Made by a program: the position numbers and the translations under genes
Shown: in pieces, positions 1-7,103 of the stretch
How the letters are laid out: each line of letters starts with the position of its first letter
Numbering within the stretch: the stretch's first letter is position 1
Assembly (NCBI GenBank): GCA_002343775.1
Contig: DDSH01000014.1
Location: 16,523-80,522, forward strand
DNA: 64,000 nucleotides
Reading direction: 5' to 3'
DNA from: Anaerolineales bacterium UBA2395
GTDB taxonomy: Bacteria > Chloroflexota > Anaerolineae > Anaerolineales > Villigracilaceae
Notes under the pieces: model-generated
What the model was told of the DNA's origin: nothing
The model's database searches: none
Seen by the model: only the letters and a program-made list of their open reading frames with translations

Positions 1-1515
1 GTGCAGGAAAATGTCGCGGGGAAGTTCATCCAAAAATTAAAGGCTCGCATGGAACACATGCGCGTGGGCGACCCGCTCGATAAAGCAATCGACATGGGCG
101 CGATCGTTGACCAAAGCCAATGGGACACGATCGATGGCTGGGTGAAGACGGGCATTGCCGAAGGCGGCGAATGTTTTCAACCGAATATCGCGCTGCCCGA
201 AAAGGGACTGTTTTATAAACCAACGTTGATCACGGGTCTTGACCCCGCCGCCGCAACCGTGCAGGAAGAAATTTTCGGACCCGTGCTGGTCTCGCTCACG
301 TTCCGCACGCCGAGCGAAGCCATCGACCTTGCGAACAACACGCGCTATGGTCTCGCCGCGAGTGTGTGGAGCGATAACATCAACCTCGCACTCGATGTCG
401 CGAGCAAGATCAAGGCGGGCTCGGTGTGGGTCAATTGCACCAATCAATTCGACGGCGCTTCGGGCTTCGGCGGCTATCGCGAGTCGGGCTACGGACGCGA
501 AGGCGGACGTGAAGGTTTGTTTGAATATCTGCGACCAAAGTGGATGGATCGTCCACGCCCTGAGTTTGTTTTGGATGAAAAGAAGAAGTGGGGCGAGCAC
601 GTGCCTACGCTTCCTTCTCAGCCGACAGTTGCTCGGGCAAATGGACATTCGCTTCCGCCGATAGATCGCACGCCAAAGATGTACATCGGCGGCAAGCAGG
701 TGCGACCCGATGGCGCGTACACCACGACGGTGTTGAACGCCAAGGGGAAGATTGTCGGGCAGGTCGGTGACGGCAATCGCAAGGACATTCGTGATGCGGT
801 CGAAGCGGCTCACGCGGCGCATGTCGCCAAGCCAGGTTGGGCGATGCGTCATGGATACAACCGTTCGCAAATTTTATATTTCATTGCGGAGAATCTCGAT
901 GCCCGCAATGCCGAGTTCGTCAAACGCATTGTCGAAATGACGGGGCGCACGCAGAAGTCCGCGCAAGCCGAAGTGGACACGGCGGTGGAACGTCTCTTCA
1001 GTTATGCGGCATGGGCTGATAAATACGGCGGCACCGTGCAAGAGACCACCCTGCGCGGGATCACCGTCGCGGTCAATGAACCTGTCGGGGTGATCGGCAT
1101 TGCCTGCCCCGATGAAATGCCCTTATTGGGTTTCGTCTCGCTGATGGCGCCTGCCATCGCACGCGGCAACACCGTGGTGATGATCCCCAGCCAGAAATAT
1201 CCGCTCTCCGCCATGGACTTCTATCAGGTGCTCGACACGTCCGATGTGCCTGGCGGCGTGGTCAACATCGTCACAGGCGACCGAGACCATCTGGTCAAGA
1301 CCCTCGTCCAGCACGAAGATGTGGACTCGGTCTGGTACTTCGGCTCGGCGGAAGGCAGTTACCACGTCGAGAACGAGTCCGCCGCGAATATGAAACGCAC
1401 ATGGACAGGCTATGGTCTGCCCCGCGATTGGCTCGACCGCGAGCAGGGCGAAGGTCACGAGTTCCTGCACGAGGCGACTCAGGTCAAGAATATCTGGGTG
1501 CCGACGGGGGAGTGA
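1..1515 (+). CDS. ALDH16-type aldehyde dehydrogenase fusion, 5' partial
   Basis: The frame is open from base 1, so the GTG there is not a true start. The gene begins left of the window, inside the catalytic domain and after the catalytic Cys. Residues 1-180 are the C-terminal half of a normal NAD(P)-dependent aldehyde dehydrogenase, with the EEIFGPVL motif whose Glu binds cofactor. Residues 225-504 start a second ALDH-like unit with the Rossmann part (GVIGIACP, GNTVVMIPSQKYPLS) but it ends before any catalytic Cys region. A full ALDH followed by a Cys-less ALDH is the layout of family ALDH16. The substrate is unknown. Bacterial relatives often sit by deoC, but that side is not visible here. 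Confidence 0.85.
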   Translation: MQENVAGKFIQKLKARMEHMRVGDPLDKAIDMGAIVDQSQWDTIDGWVKTGIAEGGECFQPNIALPEKGLFYKPTLITGLDPAAATVQEEIFGPVLVSLTFRTPSEAIDLANNTRYGLAASVWSDNINLALDVASKIKAGSVWVNCTNQFDGASGFGGYRESGYGREGGREGLFEYLRPKWMDRPRPEFVLDEKKKWGEHVPTLPSQPTVARANGHSLPPIDRTPKMYIGGKQVRPDGAYTTTVLNAKGKIVGQVGDGNRKDIRDAVEAAHAAHVAKPGWAMRHGYNRSQILYFIAENLDARNAEFVKRIVEMTGRTQKSAQAEVDTAVERLFSYAAWADKYGGTVQETTLRGITVAVNEPVGVIGIACPDEMPLLGFVSLMAPAIARGNTVVMIPSQKYPLSAMDFYQVLDTSDVPGGVVNIVTGDRDHLVKTLVQHEDVDSVWYFGSAEGSYHVENESAANMKRTWTGYGLPRDWLDREQGEGHEFLHEATQVKNIWVPTGE

Positions 1516-1578
1516 CCCCCTCCGTCCTTTGGACACCTCCCCCAAATTCTGTCGAATTTAGGGGAGGGAAGGCTGTTG

Positions 1579-1584
1579 TATAAT
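1579..1584 (+). promoter_or_regulatory. -10 box of the mntA-hepT operon
   Basis: A perfect TATAAT ends 10 nt before the mntA ATG, and there is no Shine-Dalgarno sequence in between. Transcription would start only a few bases before the start codon. No clear -35 is seen. Confidence 0.55.
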
Positions 1585-1594
1585 TATTGAAACT

Positions 1595-1912
1595 ATGGTT
1601 ACCAAAACTTCTTCCCGTGTGAAGATCCGAGTTCCAAAGAAAGAGTTAGCTGATTTCTGCCGCCGTTACAACGTGCAGAAATTGGCTTTGTTCGGCTCCG
1701 TGCTTGGGAATAACTTCCGCGCGGATAGTGATGTGGATGTGCTGGTGTCCTTTCAACCCAATGCAAAAATCGGGTTTATCACTTTCTCACGAATGCAGCG
1801 TGAACTTGCTGAGTTGTTCAACCGCCCCGTGGACTTGGTTCCAATGGATGGTTTAAAACCTGTCATACGCGACTCGGTCCTCTCGAATATTGAGGAAGTG
1901 TATGCGTCCTGA
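1595..1912 (+). CDS. mntA: MntA-type nucleotidyltransferase antitoxin
   Basis: A 105-residue minimal nucleotidyltransferase. It has the family signature GS, then D-x-D about ten residues later (GSVLGNNFRADSDVDVLV), and a third acidic residue in PVDLVP, which together form the metal-binding triad. In MntA/HepT systems this enzyme silences the HEPN toxin by transferring AMP to a tyrosine near its active site. That activity is known for the family and not shown here. The last 11 nt overlap the downstream hepT gene, which implies translational coupling. The N-terminal 20 residues are basic and resemble a short helical extension. The function call is firm; cellular targets are unknown. Confidence 0.88.
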   Translation: MVTKTSSRVKIRVPKKELADFCRRYNVQKLALFGSVLGNNFRADSDVDVLVSFQPNAKIGFITFSRMQRELAELFNRPVDLVPMDGLKPVIRDSVLSNIEEVYAS

Positions 1913-2249
1913 AAAACTTTATCTAACCGATATTGTCGAAGCGGCGCAAGCGATTGCGCGGTTTATCATGGGCGAGAACTATTACGAGTTCGAGCAAAAT
2001 GAGATGATGAACAGCGCAGTTCTCCAAAAGTTGACCGTGATCGGTGAAGCCGCATCCCGTCTGCCCAAGGAATTTACCAGTCGTTTTCCTGAAATTCCCT
2101 GGGTGGACATTATTGGTTTTCGCAACATCGCCGTCCATGAATATTTCGCCATCCGCTGGGACATTGCATGGGTGGCAGCATCTGAGGAAGTCCCTGTATT
2201 GAAGGATCAAATTGAGAAAATCTTGCGAGATGAGTTCACAGAAGAATAG
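1902..2249 (+). CDS. hepT: HepT-type HEPN ribonuclease toxin (DUF86)
   Basis: A 115-residue HEPN-domain protein with the catalytic R-x4-H motif in FRNIAVHEYF, where the Tyr is the residue that the MntA partner AMPylates in studied pairs. HEPN toxins cleave RNA. The ATG at 1902 is chosen over an in-frame TTG at 1890 because GAGGAAG lies just upstream and because it gives the family-typical short N-terminus. It overlaps mntA by 11 nt and is followed at once by a strong terminator, so the two genes form a closed operon. It sits at the left edge of an AT-rich methylase/HNH cassette, in keeping with a defence or addiction role. Confidence 0.88.
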   Translation: MRPEKLYLTDIVEAAQAIARFIMGENYYEFEQNEMMNSAVLQKLTVIGEAASRLPKEFTSRFPEIPWVDIIGFRNIAVHEYFAIRWDIAWVAASEEVPVLKDQIEKILRDEFTEE

Positions 2250-2255
2250 CTGCCC

Positions 2256-2301
2256 AGATCTCGGAAGTCCACCGTTTGATGGTGCTTCCGAGATCTTTTT
2301 T
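2256..2301 (+). terminator. Rho-independent terminator of mntA-hepT
   Basis: Twelve-base arms, AGATCTCGGAAG and its complement, enclose a loop of about 17 nt and are followed by a run of T. It begins 6 nt after the hepT stop codon. Confidence 0.9.
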
Positions 2302-2345
2302 GTGAAAAACAGGCAATTGTGAGTGAGAAACACATTTAGAAGTCT

Positions 2346-2374
2346 TTGACAAAACATCGAAATGTTTTTAAAAC
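2346..2374 (+). promoter_or_regulatory. Sigma-70 type promoter before the 22-bp repeats
   Basis: A perfect TTGACA (2346-2351), a 17-nt spacer and TAAAAC (2369-2374). The predicted start is near 2381, at the first of four 22-bp repeats. A 20-base perfect palindrome centred on CTAG (2371-2390) overlaps the -10 box, so a protein bound there would block initiation. The first start codon with good support downstream is at 2621 and has its own -10, so this promoter may make a separate short RNA. Confidence 0.55.
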
Positions 2375-2378
2375 GAGT

Positions 2379-2466
2379 CTAGACTCGTTTGCAAACCTCA
2401 CTAGACACGATTTAAATCCTCTCTAGACTTGTTTCCAAACTTCTCTAGAGAGGATTTCTTTCTCTT
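2379..2466 (+). repeat. Four tandem 22-bp repeats (CTAGAC-N2-GTTT type)
   Basis: The hexamers CTAGAC, CTAGAC, CTAGAC and CTAGAG start at 2379, 2401, 2423 and 2445, exactly 22 bp apart. Each is followed by N2, then GTTT or ATTT, and the first three then have AAA. The 22-bp period is two helical turns, so all sites face the same side of the helix. Units 3 and 4 also pair as an inverted repeat with 14-base arms (AAATCCTCTCTAGA, from 2413). A weaker half unit may precede the array. This resembles an operator or iteron array more than a CRISPR, which has longer repeats with unique spacers. Confidence 0.75.
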
Positions 2467-2546
2467 TCTGCTTTGTTTTGCGCGTAGGCAAACGAGCGCC
2501 TCCCTGCCGATGGGAAGAGGGAAGATAGAGAATTAGAGAGTAATTG

Positions 2547-2586
2547 AAGACACCCCCGAGTTGTCCGCTCGGAGGTCTTTGTTTTA
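2547..2586 (+). terminator. Hairpin with T-rich tail upstream of the methylase
   Basis: CCGAG pairs with CTCGG and the outer CC and AAGA pair with GG and TCTT through small bulges. TTTGTTTT follows. It would end a transcript begun at the 2346 promoter at about 200 nt, before the methylase promoter. The stem is imperfect, so termination may be partial. Confidence 0.5.
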
Positions 2587-2607
2587 GTGCTAAAAGAACA
2601 TACGTGC

Positions 2608-2613
2608 TATAAT
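2608..2613 (+). promoter_or_regulatory. -10 box of the methylase gene
   Basis: A perfect TATAAT ends 7 nt before the methylase ATG with no Shine-Dalgarno sequence, predicting a leaderless message that starts at or next to the ATG. Confidence 0.65.
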
Positions 2614-2620
2614 AAAAATT

Positions 2621-3784
2621 ATGACTCAAGAATTTTTATTGCCACCACATAAAAATATACTCGCAGAAAGAATATCTCCATTAATCAAGTGGGCAGGAGG
2701 TAAAGAATCTGAGTTAAAACATATCCTGCCAAACTTACCAGAGAGTTTTGAAAGGTATTTTGAACCATTTGTTGGTGGGGGTGCAGTATATTTTGCTGTC
2801 GATGCTGATGAAATGTTCATTAATGATAAATCGACAGAATTAGTGACCTTATACAAGCTTGTTAAGAGTGGAGACAAAGAGTTTTTTGAAAAGCTGACAG
2901 AAATGAATAAGTATTGGCGTTTATTAGAGAATATTATAGAAGACAACACCACAGAATTTCTTGATATTTACAAAAGAAGTTCGCCTACAAGTGTAAAAAT
3001 ATTAACTATTAGGGACAGGGTTACAGAATTTGTATTAGAGCACCATGAAGAATTTAGCGGGATTTTGAAATCGTCATTCAATCTTGACCTCGATAATTTT
3101 GTCAGTGAGGTAATAAAAAATGTAACGAACAAAATAGATAGAATGAGAACAATAGAAAGAGCTAAGGGTAATCTTTCTAAAAAAGATGTTTTATCAAACA
3201 TCGAAGGTTCGCTGAAAAGTGCTTTTTATATGCACTTTCGCCGATTGTATAATAAAAATAAAGTTTATGGTATCAATAAATCTTTTTCGACAGCAATATT
3301 TTATTTTGTACGAGAATACTGTTACGCCTCGATGTTTAGATATAATTCAAAGGGAGAGTTTAATGTCCCGTATGGTGGTATTCAATACAATCGAAAAGAC
3401 TTTTTGAAAAAAATTAAAGCCATGCAGTCAAGAGATTGTAGAAACCATTTTCAAAAAACGAAAATATTTAATGCCGATTTTGAAGAGTTTTTGAGAGAAA
3501 ATAAGCCTGGAAAAAAAGACTTTATTTTCTTTGATCCTCCTTATGATACTGATTTTAGTACTTACGCAAAGAATGAATTTGCCAAGCAAGATCAGATTCG
3601 ATTGGCGAATTATTGTTATATGACTAAAGCCAAATTTATGATGGTTGTTAAAAGTACAGACTTTATTTTAGACCTGTATTCTGGTCATAACTTTAATATT
3701 CGTTCTTTTGATAAAAAATATGTTGTTAGTTTTCAAGATAGAAACGATAAAAATGCAGAGCATTTGATAATAACAAACTACTAA
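2621..3784 (+). CDS. Dam/DpnM-type (D12 class) adenine-N6 DNA methyltransferase
   Basis: A 387-residue alpha-class DNA methylase. Motif X is KWAGGK (residues 23-28), motif I is FEPFVGGG near residue 47 and contacts S-adenosylmethionine, and the catalytic motif IV is DPPY at 305-308. This order defines the Dam/DpnM group, which usually methylates GATC or a related site. It is about 100 residues longer than Dam; the extra part lies between motif I and the target-recognition region (about residues 85-200), so another target is possible. The gene is clearly more AT-rich than its flanks. It is 1 nt from an HNH nuclease gene, suggesting it protects host DNA in a restriction-modification set. Confidence 0.9.
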   Translation: MTQEFLLPPHKNILAERISPLIKWAGGKESELKHILPNLPESFERYFEPFVGGGAVYFAVDADEMFINDKSTELVTLYKLVKSGDKEFFEKLTEMNKYWRLLENIIEDNTTEFLDIYKRSSPTSVKILTIRDRVTEFVLEHHEEFSGILKSSFNLDLDNFVSEVIKNVTNKIDRMRTIERAKGNLSKKDVLSNIEGSLKSAFYMHFRRLYNKNKVYGINKSFSTAIFYFVREYCYASMFRYNSKGEFNVPYGGIQYNRKDFLKKIKAMQSRDCRNHFQKTKIFNADFEEFLRENKPGKKDFIFFDPPYDTDFSTYAKNEFAKQDQIRLANYCYMTKAKFMMVVKSTDFILDLYSGHNFNIRSFDKKYVVSFQDRNDKNAEHLIITNY

Positions 3785-3785
3785 A

Positions 3786-4556
3786 ATGGCGCGAATAACA
3801 GAATCGGATTTGATATTGCCTGCTCTCTATGTAATCCATAATCAACCAGGAATTACAACTGGAGAATTGATTGTGGAGCTTAGGTCTATTTTCAATCCTG
3901 TGGGGGAAGATGCTGAAATTTTGCAGGGTAGAAATGATGATAAGTTCTCTCAGATCGTTCGGAATCTTGTCTCACATCATACTTTAGATCAACGTTTAAA
4001 ATTTACAGTATTAGGTAACACGGGAGGAGTGAACACTACACATCAACTTAGTGAAAATGGATTAATCTACTTAGGCGAGAATCTTTCCTCGCTGGAAAGT
4101 TTACTCTCAAATAGACTTGGCTATGTAGAAACCATTGGGGGTGTGGCAGAAATAGTTCGGGCACAGGATACGGGAAGAAAGGTTGTTGTATTTGATGAAA
4201 ATTTGTTTATTTCAGAGGGTAAAAAGAAAACAGTAACAACTCAAATCTATGAACGCTCGAAACAATTAAGGGATATGGCAATTGAGCATTACACAGTTGA
4301 TGGGAAAATAGTTTGTGCTGCTTGCGGCTTTGATTTTCAAAAAATATATGGTGAAGTTGGACGTGGATATATTGAAGTTCATCATCAAAAGCCAGTTTTT
4401 CAATTTGAAGAGACGGATTTTTCTCGTTTAATTTCAGATGCTTTGAAAGACTTGATTCCACTTTGTGCAAATTGCCACCGAATGGTTCATCGAAAGAAAG
4501 ATAAACCATTATCGGTTGAAGAATTGATTGAGCTATTGAATAGTCGAAATCTCTAA
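3786..4556 (+). CDS. HNH endonuclease with N-terminal winged-helix-like region
   Basis: A 256-residue protein. The C-terminal third is an HNH nuclease of the zinc-ribbon kind: CxxC at residues 177-180, the catalytic pair His199-His200 in EVHHQKP, and CxxCH at 227-231 in LCANCHRMVHR. The N-terminal 90 residues resemble the winged-helix start of Mrr-like restriction proteins (LPALYVIHNQPGITTGELI). It starts 1 nt after the methylase stop, so it is co-transcribed and probably the restriction partner. Cut site and dependence on methylation cannot be read from sequence. AT-rich like its neighbours, which suggests joint transfer. Confidence 0.85.
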   Translation: MARITESDLILPALYVIHNQPGITTGELIVELRSIFNPVGEDAEILQGRNDDKFSQIVRNLVSHHTLDQRLKFTVLGNTGGVNTTHQLSENGLIYLGENLSSLESLLSNRLGYVETIGGVAEIVRAQDTGRKVVVFDENLFISEGKKKTVTTQIYERSKQLRDMAIEHYTVDGKIVCAACGFDFQKIYGEVGRGYIEVHHQKPVFQFEETDFSRLISDALKDLIPLCANCHRMVHRKKDKPLSVEELIELLNSRNL

Positions 4557-4606
4557 TCGTGTGGTTAGGGTGTAACAAATGTAGTTTTCATAAAAAGGAT
4601 GGAAAA

Positions 4607-5449
4607 ATGAAAAATGATAATAAACTTCAAAAAGCTTTTGATTTTCTAATGCAACATGGTGAAAGCGGTAAGTCTTTTAAAATAGAAGAACTTATAAAAG
4701 CTTCTGGATGGACGCTGGGTACGGCGGAAATATACTTGTCTAAAAAGTTTAGTGATTTAGTTGAAAAGAGGAATGGCGTTTATCATGTTACGCCTGAAAT
4801 ATTACGAGTCCGATACGAAGATTTTAAGGATTTGTATCGACAAAAACAACGGTTGTTTACTGATTACGTTCGAAAAACATCGCAAAAAGTATTAGTGTAT
4901 GAGTTTTTTATGCCACTTTCTAGGGAGGATCGTCTACGTGAAGCCCTCGATAATCTTTTTTATAAAGATACAATTCAACAAAGAATAAAAGAGATAGGAA
5001 TTGAAAAAATTAGGACTGGACTTAATCTTCCTGGAACAACTTCTAATGACAAAGTTGTTGAGTTTGTAGTTGATTTTATGGACAATACAATAGGTGGCTA
5101 TTCTCTTCATTTAGTGAATGGAAGATTTCGAGCAGGTGCATTAACTACTAGAAAAGAAGTGGTTTCGAGACCTTTTTCGCAAGGACCATATCTTGTCGAC
5201 GAAATAACTGCAGTTGTAAGATTTATTCTGCCTGTGAGCGAGAGTCAAGAAACTGTTTCTCAGATGAATCTTTTTGAGCCCGCAAAAGATACTGCAAGTT
5301 CAGATGAACTTGCAGAACAAATGCGCTGGTTGTTCTTGAGTTTCTTTGCAGAAGCGGTTACGAGAGTTGTAAAAAAGGAAGATGAAATTTGGTTGCTAGA
5401 ATCAGGTATGCGTAGTGCGCTCTACAGATGGGTTCGGAAACCTGAATAG
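4607..5449 (+). CDS. Unknown protein, third gene of the methylase-HNH cassette
   Basis: The product is a 280-residue soluble protein that I do not recognise. The ATG at 4607 is chosen because AAGGAT lies 8 nt upstream; the frame is open further left but lacks a ribosome site. Residues 1-75 look like a winged-helix DNA-binding unit (FKIEELIKASGWTLGTAEIY). The middle holds a charged helical stretch followed by a beta-rich part, and the C-terminus is helical. No catalytic motif of a nuclease, helicase or methylase is visible. Same strand and AT-rich composition as the two genes before it, with a 50-nt gap. It could be a specificity or control subunit of the restriction set; this is inference from position only. 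Confidence 0.7.
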   Translation: MKNDNKLQKAFDFLMQHGESGKSFKIEELIKASGWTLGTAEIYLSKKFSDLVEKRNGVYHVTPEILRVRYEDFKDLYRQKQRLFTDYVRKTSQKVLVYEFFMPLSREDRLREALDNLFYKDTIQQRIKEIGIEKIRTGLNLPGTTSNDKVVEFVVDFMDNTIGGYSLHLVNGRFRAGALTTRKEVVSRPFSQGPYLVDEITAVVRFILPVSESQETVSQMNLFEPAKDTASSDELAEQMRWLFLSFFAEAVTRVVKKEDEIWLLESGMRSALYRWVRKPE

Positions 5450-5489
5450 ATTTATCCCTGTTTCCCAAAGCGCAACGGCAAAAGCAACT

Positions 5490-5511
5490 CCCTCTGCCCG
5501 CAGGCGGAGGG
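5490..5511 (+). terminator. Hairpin after the restriction cassette
   Basis: The arms CCCTCTGCC and GGCGGAGGG enclose 4 nt and are followed by GGTTTAA. It has a weak T tract, so it is either a poor terminator or a plain hairpin. It marks the right end of the AT-rich cassette. Confidence 0.45.
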
Positions 5512-5599
5512 GTTTAACGCTTGAGGTAAAATATCTGCACATCAACGGGGGAAGTAAATTCCATACATAATCACCCCGCATGTTCCTTGAGGAAAAACC

Positions 5600-5965
5600 A
5601 TGAATACTTTAGAGATACTGAAAGAACTGACGCAAGCGTTCAATGATCATGATCTGGATCGGATCATGTCTTTCTTCCATGAGGATAGTTCGCTGGATAT
5701 GCCCAAAGGGTCTGAGCCTTGGGGCACAAGATATGTGGGCAAAGAAGCAGTTCGAAAGGGCTTGGCTACCAGATTTGAGACCGTTCCCGACGTGCATTAT
5801 GGCGAAGACCGCCATTGGGTCTCAGGTAATATGGGCGTTTCCGAATGGTTGTTGACGGGCACTTTGCCATCAGGTGAACAGATCAAAGTCCGCGGCTGTG
5901 ACCACTACGAATTCCGCGATGGAAAAGTGATTCGCAAAGATTCGTACTGGAAGATCGTTGGATGA
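5600..5965 (+). CDS. SnoaL/NTF2-like fold protein
   Basis: A 121-residue protein of the NTF2-like fold (SnoaL-like domain). It has the typical helix start (LTQAFNDHDLDRIMSFFHED) and ends in the conserved strand GCDHYEFRDGKVIRKDSYW. Proteins of this fold act as small isomerases, cyclases or binding domains, and substrate cannot be inferred. GAGGAAA lies 6 nt upstream of the ATG. Base composition returns to the genome norm here, so this gene is probably outside the transferred island. It is monocistronic and convergent with the DUF3159 gene. Confidence 0.85.
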   Translation: MNTLEILKELTQAFNDHDLDRIMSFFHEDSSLDMPKGSEPWGTRYVGKEAVRKGLATRFETVPDVHYGEDRHWVSGNMGVSEWLLTGTLPSGEQIKVRGCDHYEFRDGKVIRKDSYWKIVG

Positions 5966-5986
5966 TCTTTGGGGGTAATACGTGAG

Positions 5987-6664
5987 TTAGAACCCGCGCT
6001 TCTGACCTTCCCATGGCGGGGCTTTACCTTCTTTAAATTCTTCCACGCTGGGACCTTTTAACTGCCCAAGCCGCCAAAGTCCGTAGATGTAACTGACGAT
6101 CAGCAACACAACGATGAAGGGCCAGCCCAACAAGATTCGCACCGTTCCGAGGGCTCCGAGCGCATCTTGTTGATACAGCCAAAATTCAACGGTCAGCCGC
6201 GTTGCGAATGCCACTGCCCAGAGAATGGTCACTTCGTTGTAGGCAGGCAACACTTGCGGATGCCAGTACCAATTCAATGTCCAGCGCCTTGCGATGAAGC
6301 TGGACCATGCCACCATGGGACGGTTGAACGCTACGCTCACCACACACAGGATCACTGTTGCGGCGCCAGAAAAAAAGCCGGGTAAAAAGAATCCAGAACC
6401 AGATCCGCTCAACTTGACGAAGAGAGCCGCTAACAGCGTTCCACCCAAGCCACCGAGAGCATAGGTCAAGTTCTCGCGGCGGATGAGGCGGTAGGCGGCG
6501 AATCCGCCTGAGATGGCGAGCGCGCCCCATAGCGCTGCATCCACATCGGAGATGGAATTGATCAGCAGGAACACCAGTGGCGGGAAAAACGAATCAAGCA
6601 GCCTTGATCCCTGACCTGAAAGAACGCCTCTTAATTCCTCCCCGAGTTCTTGCAGTTTAACCAT
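5987..6664 (-). CDS. DUF3159 integral membrane protein
   Basis: A 225-residue protein with about six membrane segments, matching the pattern of DUF3159: LINSISDVDAALWGALAISGG near the start, RPMVAWSSFIARRW in the middle, and a final hydrophobic hairpin before a short polar tail. The function of the family is unknown. The start overlaps the end of the DUF1475 gene by 8 nt, so the two are translated together. No enzymatic motif is seen. Confidence 0.75.
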   Translation of the reverse strand: MVKLQELGEELRGVLSGQGSRLLDSFFPPLVFLLINSISDVDAALWGALAISGGFAAYRLIRRENLTYALGGLGGTLLAALFVKLSGSGSGFFLPGFFSGAATVILCVVSVAFNRPMVAWSSFIARRWTLNWYWHPQVLPAYNEVTILWAVAFATRLTVEFWLYQQDALGALGTVRILLGWPFIVVLLIVSYIYGLWRLGQLKGPSVEEFKEGKAPPWEGQKRGF

Positions 6665-6995
6665 TGGCGTGGTGCCCCATCCAGAATTTTTTCCAATCGC
6701 CTTTGCTGGCGTTGAGCGCGAGGAAGGTGTAAAGACTGCCTGTGAAAAATCCGAGCACCATCATCAAGACGACCCAAACGACCGCGCGGACGATGGATTT
6801 CTCGCGATAAACGATCCATGCCGAGAAGAGGATGAAGCCGGTGTATAAGTCCACCATTGAGACGATGCCCCACGGGTTTTGAAGCAGGGCGGCACCATCT
6901 TTTCCGAAATCTCCGGCGGTGAAGCCATAGAACAATACAGCGGTCATGGCGAGCATACCCAAACCGGAAATGACTTTAGCAATATTCATGTTCAT
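6657..6995 (-). CDS. DUF1475 small membrane protein
   Basis: A 112-residue protein with three or four membrane helices, resembling DUF1475 proteins (WGIVSMVDLYTGFILFSAWI, then GFFTGSLYTFLAL). Function is unknown. AGGAAAA precedes the ATG. It is the first gene of a two-gene operon with the DUF3159 gene, and the tight overlap suggests that the two membrane proteins work together. Confidence 0.75.
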   Translation of the reverse strand: MNMNIAKVISGLGMLAMTAVLFYGFTAGDFGKDGAALLQNPWGIVSMVDLYTGFILFSAWIVYREKSIVRAVVWVVLMMVLGFFTGSLYTFLALNASKGDWKKFWMGHHANG

Positions 6996-7031
6996 TTTGT
7001 TTTCCTAACTCAATCTCTTGCATATTGGAAT

Positions 7032-7077
7032 CCTGAAGTTTTACTTCAGGCAGATATTCCGAAAGTAGAACTTTCGG
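7032..7077. repeat. Two adjacent short hairpins
   Basis: Two hairpins, each with an 8-bp stem and a 3-nt loop, 8 nt apart: CCTGAAGT/ACTTCAGG (7032-7050) and CCGAAAGT/ACTTTCGG (7059-7077). They fill the gap between the DUF1295 and DUF1475 genes. There is no T tract on either strand, so these may be REP-like elements or RNA stability structures. Confidence 0.6.
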
Positions 7078-7103
7078 AGTCCTGCGCAATTTTTGGAGAG
7101 ATT

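Noticed and set aside
2379..2466. CRISPR array
   Set aside because: The 22-bp units are contiguous, with no spacers, and no cas gene is in the window.
2346..2620. Type III toxin-antitoxin (ToxIN) reading of the repeat-terminator-gene layout
   Set aside because: The downstream gene is a 387-residue DNA methylase with clear motifs, not a ToxN-type RNase, and the repeats are short and degenerate.
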